A stretch of DNA of 64,000 nt, taken from assembly GCF_005765165.1 (NCBI RefSeq), contig NZ_VCIW01000008.1, positions 62,001-126,000 of the forward strand, read 5' to 3'. Positions within the stretch are counted from its first letter, which is position 1. The number at the start of each line of letters is the position of its first letter. Made by a program: the position numbers and the translations under genes. The notes below the pieces were generated by a model, which worked only from the letters and a program-made list of their open reading frames with translations, ran no database searches and was not told where the DNA came from. Shown piece by piece: positions 45,788 through 55,200 of this stretch. Source of the DNA: Paenibacillus antri. Lineage in GTDB: Bacteria > Bacillota > Bacilli > Paenibacillales > YIM-B00363.

Positions 45788-46084
45788 CGGTCACATGTCC
45801 ATGCGGAGCTTTTGCCAAATTTGCTCATGCGGGCGACTGTTCAAGGAAAATAAAGTACTATACTGGATGTATTGATCCAAGCAGCTTTTCTTAATCCTAC
45901 TCTGGTTGTTCGCATGCTCTCCGCAGACTTGAAGGACTAGGTTATACCGCTACAATTACAGAACCAGAAGCCTCTTGAACCAGTCCACTCTCCGATAATC
46001 CTAATCGGGCGCTCTCCCCTTTTTAAAAAAAAAGCGAATGAGCTGCGTCTTCTTTAGTGCTGCCTTTTATAGGCCTCTCCTGAT
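45788..46084. other. gene-free AT-richer stretch
   Basis: No intact gene is visible. Around 45910-45990 the plus strand has short protein-like pieces in two frames (VVRMLSADLK, then GLGYTATITEPEAS and a stop), which could be the decayed end of a gene. An A9 tract near 46026 follows T5. Confidence 0.3.
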
Positions 46085-46450
46085 TTATTTTTCATAGTAG
46101 TTTAATGGTCCACCAATGCAAAAGCGATAACCATCTAAATCATAAACAAGAAAATCCCTCATCCCGTAATCTCGTGTGACCGGCTCTTCAACTTTTGCTC
46201 CTCTCGCCTTAAATTCTTCATAAAATTCATCAACGTTGCCATCGACCCAAATGAAACTTTCCATAAATCCGTTAACCGTGTGATTGGGTCTAATTAATTC
46301 TTTATTCTCAGCTTTTTTGATTAAAAAACTTACCCCATCCCGTTCTACAAACTGACCTTCAATTTTGAAGCCAAGTTGATCACGGTAATACTCTTGGGAT
46401 ATACTCACATCCGATACAAGCAAGGTTTGGGAAGCTTTATTTAGTCTCAT
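46085..46450 (-). CDS. VOC/glyoxalase family protein
   Basis: The 121-residue protein has the two beta-alpha-beta-beta-beta modules of the vicinal oxygen chelate fold: QTLLVSDVSISQEYYRDQLGFKIEG at the start, and DGYRFCIGGPLNYYEK at the end, where family members usually read DPDGN. Such small proteins are often antibiotic-binding resistance factors (bleomycin type) or dioxygenase-like enzymes; the function here is unknown. Codon use is clearly more AT-ending than in the copper operon, consistent with acquisition. Confidence 0.82.
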   Translation of the reverse strand: MRLNKASQTLLVSDVSISQEYYRDQLGFKIEGQFVERDGVSFLIKKAENKELIRPNHTVNGFMESFIWVDGNVDEFYEEFKARGAKVEEPVTRDYGMRDFLVYDLDGYRFCIGGPLNYYEK

Positions 46451-46626
46451 AAGGCACCTCCATTATTGGTGTAACACTCTCCTTTTCTGTTTCCCCACAT
46501 ACCGCAAAACACCTTCTTGATTATTCCGTTCTGCATGAGCGAACCACGCAACAATTCGAATAGAACGGTGGGTCGGATCCATCGTCACGCTCAATATCTT
46601 TCAGTCAATCAAACATTTCGTAAAGC

Positions 46627-47121
46627 TTATTCGGAAACTATCGGTAAAGAATATCGCGCGAACCCTTCGGCATCATAACGGTATCGTTCGCATATTGTAT
46701 AGTCACGTTCTAGAGCATCTACTGTTATACCATGCTCCGAAATATATGCTTCAATTACTCGTCCAGCACCTTCAAAATCCCCGCTTTTACTCGCGACAAC
46801 AACGCAGCGTTGCGCTGGAATGGTCATGCGAGCAAACCATTCCGGTACACCTTCAAAAGTGGTGACTTCTACGCACAAAATGTATGCATGTGTATTTGGT
46901 AAATCCTGTCCAGGTACCTGCGGCCACATGCCATACTGAACGGAAGCGTCGACGATTTGGGGCATATTAGCGGAAAGCCCAAGCAAGCTGTCTTTCGCAT
47001 GATGGTACTTACCACTCATATCATGAAGTCCAATGCACGGAATACCAATTAACCTCAACTCACCGTGCTCAATAATCGCAGCCTCCATCTCTGGCAAAGA
47101 AAAATTCATTGTCAAGTTCAT
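46627..47121 (-). CDS. GyrI-like effector-binding domain protein
   Basis: The 164-residue protein matches the stand-alone GyrI-like/AraC effector-binding fold: an N-terminal LRLIGIPCIGLH strand, central GMWPQVPGQDLPNTHAYILCVEVT, PAQRCVVVASKSGD, and a C-terminal acidic strand. It has no DNA-binding domain. Such proteins bind small hydrophobic or cationic molecules, or act on cyclopropane-type substrates. Start ATG 47121 follows AGAAGGGAAATGA. A second, unrelated-looking member lies divergently at 47363. Confidence 0.75.
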   Translation of the reverse strand: MNLTMNFSLPEMEAAIIEHGELRLIGIPCIGLHDMSGKYHHAKDSLLGLSANMPQIVDASVQYGMWPQVPGQDLPNTHAYILCVEVTTFEGVPEWFARMTIPAQRCVVVASKSGDFEGAGRVIEAYISEHGITVDALERDYTICERYRYDAEGFARYSLPIVSE

Positions 47122-47362
47122 TCATTTCCCTTCTAATATTTTGACCCCATATAACTTTGACATATAAGGAAAAATTACCTGCAATATCCTCCCATTTATG
47201 GAACGAATAGAAGTAACGTGAAATAAGCGGTGGATTGGCTCCACCGCCGCGCTCTCGTTCTTCGTTAGCTGAATATGAATTGGGTTTTCACTGGAAGGAT
47301 TCTCAATTTCTATGGTGAATATTAGGATTGTACAATACATATGAAAGAGAGATGATGGTAAC

Positions 47363-47827
47363 ATGTCTTGTGAAATTGTGTTGAGGGGGTTTTTGGCAAT
47401 TGGAACAAAACACTCCTGTCCAAGTGATCAGAATCCCACCGAAATACCTAAAGCCATTGAAGACTTTAAAAAACGGATAAATGAAATCCCTCATCGTACG
47501 GGTAAAGGACTAATAATGCATGAACCTCAAGAATCCGATAAAGTTCCAACTTGGTATGTAGTGGCTGAAGTATCTGAATTAGCTAACACAATTCCAGAAA
47601 GTATGTTTGTTCTAAATATTCCCGAACAAAGATATGTAACTTATACCCACAATGGCTCTGCTGTTAATTTTGGTAATACATATTCTTTGTTACATACTTG
47701 GATTCTTAATAATGGTCATTATGACCACGGATACGTAGTCGAACGACAATCCGACAGTTTTAATATTTTATCGAATGATTACTCAGCAGATGTTTATGTT
47801 CCATTTAAACCTCAAGAAAATTCATAA
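47363..47827 (+). CDS. GyrI-like effector-binding domain protein
   Basis: The 154-residue protein has the effector-binding pattern LRGFLAIGTKHSC at the N-terminus, WYVVAEVSE, IPEQRYVTYTHNG and a C-terminal ADVYVPFKP strand. It resembles the integron-associated effector-binding proteins and lacks a helix-turn-helix. The upstream ribosome binding site is weak (GAGAGATGATGG). Codon use is AT-rich. The 241-bp gap to the divergent gene at 47121 must hold both promoters; no clear hexamers were assigned. Confidence 0.75.
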   Translation: MSCEIVLRGFLAIGTKHSCPSDQNPTEIPKAIEDFKKRINEIPHRTGKGLIMHEPQESDKVPTWYVVAEVSELANTIPESMFVLNIPEQRYVTYTHNGSAVNFGNTYSLLHTWILNNGHYDHGYVVERQSDSFNILSNDYSADVYVPFKPQENS

Positions 47828-47835
47828 CCATTCAG

Positions 47836-47868
47836 TACCACCAGTAATCACTGGTTGGTGGGTGTTTT
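47836..47868 (+). terminator. terminator after effector-binding gene
   Basis: CCACCAGT, a short loop and ACTGG/GGTGG form an imperfect hairpin followed by six T residues on the plus strand, 10 bp after the stop codon. Confidence 0.75.
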
Positions 47869-48166
47869 TTGCATTAAACCGCTTGATAGCTCAACAGGCC
47901 GAGGTTGATATTGGCAGCCTGTCGCTACGGCGCTCCCGTCTCCGTCAGTGGAAACCTAATCGCCATTAACTCGGATTTCGAACACATTTTTATCTGAAAT
48001 GGAATTCAATTAAACGAACATCGAACCTACCTTACTCCTTACTATTTTTTATTTGGTATTCAACGAAACTCCCGTTAACGCAGCGAGGCCGCCGATCGAT
48101 CCGCCAGCAGCCTCGTCATAGTTGTTGCCAGACAGGTGAAATTGAGATGGTCAATTTATGTCATTA
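47869..48166. other. gene-free stretch with mixed composition
   Basis: No coding frame was supported. A GC-richer block at 47905-47960 and another near 48070-48120 are set in AT-rich sequence, which suggests fragments of different origin. Confidence 0.3.
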
Positions 48167-48601
48167 TCAAACTCCGGTGCCTATAATTGATGATGGAGCT
48201 GAGGTATCAGACGGCCAGCCACTCCACATGTCGATTTTATTACCATCTGGATCATAAAGATAAAAGTTTTTTCCACAATCACCGTTATCCTCGATTGGGT
48301 CAAGCTTTAATCCTTTTGACTGAAGAGTCCGAAATACGTGATCGAATTCCTCCACCTCGATTGTTATCGGACATTGCTCTGTACCTCCTACCTCCAGGTA
48401 GTTTGCATTTTGTTGGTGTTTAGTCCGAATGAGAAAGATCGTTTGCCCATTTGAGAACCCCAGTTGTGCTTGCGTGGAATCCGCATTTACTGGCATTAAC
48501 AGGCTTAAACCTAAGTAATTGACGTACCATTCCGATGACCTTAATGGACTAGTCACTGGTAAATAGACTGCATTGATTCCCTTGGCTACTGTTTTGGACA
48601 T
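48167..48601 (-). CDS. VOC/glyoxalase family protein
   Basis: ATG 48601 is chosen because AAGGAGG lies 8 nt upstream; the frame extends to 48667 without such a site. The 144-residue protein has one VOC fold: INAVYLPVTSPLRSSEWYVNYLGL, a middle CPITIEVEEFD strand, and the end NFYLYDPDGNKIDMWSGWP with the typical DPDGN. A role in resistance or small-molecule metabolism is possible. It shares the AT-rich codon use of the patch but is not closely similar to the VOC protein at 46085. Confidence 0.82.
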   Translation of the reverse strand: MSKTVAKGINAVYLPVTSPLRSSEWYVNYLGLSLLMPVNADSTQAQLGFSNGQTIFLIRTKHQQNANYLEVGGTEQCPITIEVEEFDHVFRTLQSKGLKLDPIEDNGDCGKNFYLYDPDGNKIDMWSGWPSDTSAPSSIIGTGV

Positions 48602-48947
48602 AAGAATTTCCTCCTTTGAAAATGGATCTGTATAATTAACGATAGAACTCGTCGAAATTATACACATTCCAAAAAATTAGCAAATTAGAATTTAAGGGAT
48701 CCTGTATCTGTATTTAAATTTTTTCGCACATGGAAAGAAACCTCCCACCTCGTCCTCGTTGAATTCCTCCGATTGTGAATCAATAAAATAGGCTGACACC
48801 ATTGATCTCCTAAATCACAAAAATAATTATGCCCTTTCTCATTAGTAGCAACAATTGGAACCTAAGTTCAAGTTAATTTGTTATACCAGCATCAGGTATT
48901 GCAGGATACGTATGTAGTGGCCTGTTAGCTCAATACCGCATCGATAA
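48602..48947. other. gene-free AT-rich stretch
   Basis: Upstream of the VOC gene lies AT-rich sequence with no supported gene. It should include the VOC promoter. Nothing else was recognised. Confidence 0.3.
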
Positions 48948-49010
48948 TCTAATACTTTATTTTCTCAGTCTATAACTTTATTTTGCTAGTCTACAACTAT
49001 ATTTTCCTTG
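48948..49010. repeat. three tandem 21-bp repeats
   Basis: Units at 48948-48968, 48969-48989 and 48990-49010 share the pattern TCTA-n-n-ACT-t-TATTTT-n-C-n-n-G. They are AT-rich, directly adjacent and diverge slightly. The spacing is two DNA turns, suited to a binding protein on one face, but no adjacent promoter is obvious. GC-rich sequence of unknown origin follows to 49130. Confidence 0.75.
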
Positions 49011-49150
49011 AACAGCGACGTCGGTGTACGCAATGCGGCACACCTCGCCGGGAAGTGCTTTCCGTCGCCGCTACGCGCAGGCGGCCACCGTCCTGACGAT
49101 GCGGCCTCCTTCCACCACTAAACTACGGTTTCAATAACGCCAAGTCACGC

Positions 49151-49196
49151 AAGAAGAGCCGCTCCCGGCGAACTGTCCGCCAAGAACGGCTCTTGC
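49151..49196 (-). terminator. hairpin after the SLH repeat protein gene
   Basis: Inverted AAGAGCCG/CGGCTCTT arms enclose a 20-30-nt loop just below the stop at 49202. On the minus strand a short T-rich CTTCTTGC follows, so it is a moderate terminator candidate. Confidence 0.6.
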
Positions 49197-49201
49197 ATTG
49201 T

Positions 49202-52200
49202 TTATTCTACTTTCTGTTCTCCGCCCTCGGGGCGAAGCGTGAAGCTATGGTTTCCGCTTGCCTCCTCGATGTCTCGGAACGCCCAATGACTAGTCGGGAC
49301 ATCCGCCCAAGTCGGCGTTACAACGCCGAACAACGGACCGCGCTCGAACAATCGGTTGATTGCCGTTACGGCTTCCGCTCTGGTTAAAGAACGGTTCGGT
49401 CGGAAGTCGCCGTCCTCGTAGCCCTTCATAACACCAGCGGTTTGAACCGCATCGATTGCCCCGGCCGCCCAATGCTCGCCAACGTCTGCGAAGTTGTCCG
49501 ATGTCCGTTTCGAGGACTCATACTTCATGCTCTTTAATCGTGCGCTCATCTGCGCCATCTCCGCGCGCGTTACCATCTCATCCGGACGGAAATTGCCATC
49601 GGGGCCCCCGATCATGAGACCGGCAGCCTTCACGACTTCGATCGCTTGCGCGGCCCAGTGATCCGCCGACACGTCGTAGAAGGATGCGCCCGGCATAAAT
49701 GTATAGCCTTTGCCGCCTAAGTTGCGCGCAAATAGTGCTGCCATTTCCGCTCGCGTTACTTCGCGGCCCGGTTTAAACTCCCCATCCGGGTACCCTTGAA
49801 TGTACGCAGAGTGCGAGCTTGTCTTGCCTGAAGCGGCGAACTGGATCAGCGTGAAAGATGCACTGCCTGTAACTTCAACCTCAATCCCGAAGCGATCGTT
49901 GCCCAAATCCACGAATCGCCCGGTTGCCAATGCTGCGGAGCCATTGCTCTCAATAAACACCGCCAGTTGCTTAATGACGCTCTCCGTCATATCATCCGCA
50001 AGCGGCACCACAACCGTCATCGGTTGATTCAGGTTGGTTTCCAGTCGAATCGTCCGCCCGATCCGTTGGACGACTAGTCCGTTCGCTCGCTCAGATACTT
50101 CCTCGTTTGCGACCGTTCGTTCCCATACCTCATCTTGTTTGCTTTGATCTTTCACCGGTAAGAATCGCAGCAGAATATCTTGTTTTGCGTGACGCAACGT
50201 TGCCTCTGGAAGCTTAGCGCGAACGCCCGCCGCGTCCACGATCAGCTGAACGTTCGCTTCGCCCAATCGTTGTGCCGCATCAAGCGGTACCGTTACGTTC
50301 GTCTCCGACACATGATCGTTCTTATCCGGAATCGAGATCAACACTTCCTTCATGCCTGCGTCGACCGCCCGTTGCATGGCCTCTTCCGCATGCGTTCTCG
50401 TAAGTGTCAACTCGTCCTTCTTGCTGCCGTCCGGCTTCTCCGTCCGAATGACAGAGATCTTCGCCGAATTGCTGCCGGACTCGACGGCTGCTTCCACCGT
50501 CTCCGTCTTTGGCCCCGGCGCTGGCGTCGGTTCCGTTGTCTGGTCTTGTACGATCGTGAAAGTACTGAACTTATGAATCGTAACCTCGATGCCGACCGGA
50601 GTGCCGTTCGCGTTGTACACGACCGTACCTTGTTGAATGACCTTTTCGCCGTCGCTATGTTCGATGTATACCTTCACTCGGTTTAATACAATTCGGCTCG
50701 GATCGATGCCGTTCTTAAGGAACGGAATCATGAGCTTGGTTTCGTAACCGCTATAGTTCGTTTCCACTTCCAACGTACGACCCAACATCTGGTATTGCTG
50801 AGGTACTGCATTTCGAATCTGTTCCTGCTCCGTCTCCTGTTTAATCGGAACGAGTCGGAAGAACAGATCCGTACCGCTCGCGTTCAGCTTGCTCAGTTCC
50901 GCCGCATCTAAGCTAATAGTCCCGTACACCGTCTCCACGTTTAACGCAAACGCGTTATCCGCGAGCATTTCCACCGACGTGGTCGGCAATTCCACCGCCA
51001 CTTCGTCAGCCTCGTCTCCAGGCAATTCATCAATGACGATCGTCGATACGTTACCCGTAGCGCCTGCGTTGGCGACGACGGCTGCTGCGCGATCCGGCGT
51101 CAGAACCACCTTGTCGATCTTTGATGTCGAGTTGTCGGCGTACACGACGTTGATCCGCGTGACCGGAACGCTCGTAGCTGCATCCGTTTGGTCCTTGACT
51201 TCAACGTTTCGCGTATACCCCGTGTCCTCTTGCTTCGTCCCGCCGACAGGTTTTATGACGAGCAGGAACGTGCGGATCTTCTGCTTCCCGTTCTTCGTGA
51301 GAACGGCCGTCAAGATGACGCTCTCGTTCTTCGCTTGTCGATGGACGCTCGTCGTAATCGTACTGTCGCCAGTCTGAGGAATCGTAACGACGTCCGGTTT
51401 GCTGCTTGTCCAAGCTACATTCGTATTGTAGGCGCCAACCGTTGCAAGGAATACGGATGAGGTCACGCTCTCCCACGTATCTCCCTCGGTGTATTCGATC
51501 CGCAGCTGTCTAGCTGCTTCGTTAAGCGCCTGATCGTCTGTAACCGATGCCTTCACCTCGATCGGATCGCTTTCCAGTCCGTTGACTGCTCGCGTCGTCA
51601 CATGCAGGATATCTCCATCGTTTAAGTTCCCTTGGAGTTTTACCACAACTGGACCGGAATTGGTGCCGTTATTTTCCGCTTCGCCGATCTTCCGACCTTC
51701 AGCATAGTATACCGTAACCGTCGTTCCTGCCGGAACGTCCCGAACCGTTACCGTGCCGTTTAATGCGTCCGCCGTTATGGTACCAAGTTGTAACGGAACG
51801 GTCAACGACAGTGTGGTGCTAGGGCTGTAGTCTTTGTGAATCGCAGCGATGCCGACCCGCTTGCCCGGCGTAATCGCCGGGGTGAATCCTCCGACGGTGA
51901 GGTCCGTCGCTTCCATACCATTGTTCGTCTCGCGGTAGATTTCGTTACCATTCTCATCGTAAACTACAATGGTGGCGCCTGCAGGAACCTGTTTCACGAC
52001 GATTTCGTTACGTTCCGGGTGAATCGTTACCTGCTCGCGGCGAACGTCTGGACTTGGATCCATATCCGCGAATACCGTCAGCGGATTGCTCTCGTCTTTC
52101 TCCGTTTCCGTCATTGTAACGTGCAGCTTCGCGCCGGAAGGAACTTCGTATACCGCCATCGTTACCGTCACCATGGATTCCGATGATTCCGCGTTCGCGT

Positions 52201-55200
52201 TAGAGCCGAGCAATTGCATGGTCTCCGCATCGTAAACGCTCGCGATCGTACCGCCGGGCACTCGGTTAACGAAAACTTGCTTCAGCGAGGAGCTCGCCCG
52301 CACCTGATCCGCTGTCGGTGCCGCGCTCTGATCCTGCGTCGCAATCGCCTCTACCGGATCGCTTTCGTCTTTCTCGTTCTGAGTCACCGTCACTCGAATG
52401 ACATCGTATTTCCTCAAACCATAGACGGACACCGTTACAGTATCCTGCGCTCCGCCGGTCTGAACCGCCGTACCTAATGCAGGCAACCCGTTCAGTCCGT
52501 ATACCGAGACGATCCAACCCACAGGGATGTTATGTACAGATACTTGATCCGTTGTTGCATTCGCTTTGACAAACGCTCCCGCCGGCCATACGCTCTTCTC
52601 TTGAAAAGCAATAATGTCAACCGGTACGCTTTCGTTCTTGTCTGGGAACGCGAGAGTTACCTTGAGAAGGTCATTATTAGCCAGGTCCGTGCTCAACGTT
52701 ACGATTACTGGACCAGCCGTGCCGCCCGTGTTCGTCGCCGTGCCGAGGGCCGTCACGCCGTCCTCGGCGTACACCTTCACCGTCGCTCCCGCCGGCACGT
52801 TCGCGACCGTCACTTCGTTGGTTGTTGCGTTCGCTTGCACGTCGTTCGCGGAAGGTGCAGTGGACGGTTCTTGAACTGCCGTAACCGTCGCCGGTGTACT
52901 CTCATTCTTGTTCGCTTCCTTGACCGTGACCTTCACTTCATCGCCGTTCGCAAGGTCCACGTTCAATGTCACCGTCACCGGGCCGGTCGTGCCGCCATTG
53001 TTCGTCGCCGTGCCGATGACCGTCTCGCCGTCCGCGGCGTACACCTTCACCGTCGCGCCCGCAGGCACGTTCGCGACCGTTACTTCGTTCGTTGTTGCAT
53101 TCGCTTGAATGTCGTTCGCGGATGGTGCGGTCGACGATTCTTGAACCGCCGTTACCGTTACCGATGCACTTTCGTTCTTGTTTGCTTCCGTGATCGTGAC
53201 CTTCGCTTCATCGCCGTTCGCGAGGTCCGTGTTCAATGTCACCGTTACCGGGCCGGGCGTACCGCCTGTGTTCGCAGCTGTGCCGATGACCGTCAAGCCG
53301 TCCACGGCGTACACCTTCACCGTCGCGCCTGCTGGTACGTTCGCGACCGTTACCTCGTTGGTTGTTGCGTTCGCTTGAATGTCGTTCGCGGACGGTGCAG
53401 TGGACGATTCTTGCGTTGCAGTTACCGTTACCGGCGTGCTCTCATTCTTGTTCGCTTCCGTGATCGCGACCTTCACTTCGTCGCCGTTCGCCAGATCGAC
53501 GTTTAACGTCACCGGGCCGGACGTACCGCCTGTGTTCGTAGCTGTGCCGATGACCGTCTCGCCGTCCGCGGCGTACACCTTCACCGTCGCTCCCGCCGGC
53601 ACGTTCGCGACCGTCACTTCGTTGGTTGTCGCGTTCGCTTGCACGTCGTTCGCGGAAGGTGCAGTGGACGGTTCTTGAACTGCCGTTACCATCACCGGTG
53701 TACTCTCATTCTTGTTCACTTCCTTGACCGTGACCTTCACTTTGTCGCCGTTCGCAAGGTCCGTGTTCAACGTCACCGTTACCTGGCCGGTCGTGGCGCC
53801 ATTGTTCGTCGCCGTGCCGATGACCGTCACGCCGTCTTCGGCATACACCTTCACCGTCGCCCCCGCAGGCACGTTCGCGACCATCACTTCGTTGGTTGTT
53901 GCGTTCGCTTGAACATCGTTCGCGGATGGTGCGGTCGACGATTCTTGAACCGCCGTTACCGTTACCGATGCACTTTCGTTCTTGTTTGCTTCCGTGATCG
54001 TGACCTTCGCTTCATCGCCGTTCGCGAGGTCCGTGTTCAATGTCACCGTTACCGGGCCGGGCGTACCGCCTGTGTTCGCAGCTGTGCCGATGACCGTCAA
54101 GCCGTCCACGGCGTACACCTTCACCGTCGCGCCTGCTGGTACGTTCGCGACCGTTACCTCGTTGGTTGTTGCGTTCGCTTGAATGTCGTTCGCGGACGGT
54201 GCCGTCGATGGATCCTGCTTGGCCGTCGCGGTTACCGACGCGCTCTCATTCTTGTTTGTTTCCTTGACCGTGACCTTTACTTCGTCGCCGTTCACAAGGT
54301 CCGTACTCAATGTCACCGTTACTGGACCAGACGTACCGCCTGTGTTCGTAGCCGTGCCGAGGACCGTCACGCCGTCCTCGGCGTACACCTTCACCGTCGC
54401 CCCCGCAGGCACGTTCGCGACCATTACTTCGTTGGTTGTCGCGTTCGCTTGAATGTCGTTCGCGGACGGTGCCGTCGATGGTTCCTGCGTCGCCGTCGCG
54501 GTTACCGACGCGCTCTCATTCTTGTTTGTTTCCGTGATCGTAACCTTCACTTCATCGCCGTTCGCGAGGTCCGAATTCAATGTCACCGTAACTGGACCAG
54601 ACGTACCGCCTGTGTTCGTCGCCGTGCCGATGACCGTCACGCCGTCCTCGGCGTACAACTTCACCGTCGCACCCGCAGGCACGTTCGCGACCGTTACCTC
54701 GTTGGTTGTTGCGTTCGCTTGAATGTCGTTCGCGGACGGTACCGTCGATGGTTCCTGCGTCGCCGTCACCGTTACCTGCGTACTTTCGTTCTTGTTCGCT
54801 TCCGTGATCGTGACCTTCACTTTGTCGCCGTTCACAAGGTCCGTGTTCAACGTCACGGTCACCGGGCCGGTCGTGCCGCCATTGTTCGTCGCCGTGCCGA
54901 TGACCGTCTCGCCGTCCGCGGCGTACACCCTCACCGTCGCGCCCGCCGGCACGTTCGCGACCGTCACTTCGTTGGTTGTCGCGTTCGCTTGAACATCGTT
55001 CGCCGATGGAGCGGTGGACGGTTCTTGTGTTGCAGCTGCCGTTACCGGCGTGCTTTCGTTCTTGTTCGCTTCCTTGACCGTGACCTTCACTTTGTCGCCG
55101 TTCACCAGATCGACGTTCAATGTCACTGTCACCTGGCCGGTCGTGCCGCCATTGTTCGTCGCCGTTCCGATGACCGTCACGCCGTCCTCGGCATACACCT

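Noticed and set aside
45910-45990. Decayed gene fragment in two frames
   Set aside because: The protein-like pieces are too short to assign to any family; listed only as a possibility within the gene-free stretch.
47122-47364. 80-codon minus-strand frame upstream of the GyrI-like gene
   Set aside because: No ribosome binding site, no recognisable fold, and it lies in the divergent promoter region of two supported genes.
48948-49010. CRISPR array
   Set aside because: The three 21-bp units are directly adjacent with no spacers, and no cas genes are present.
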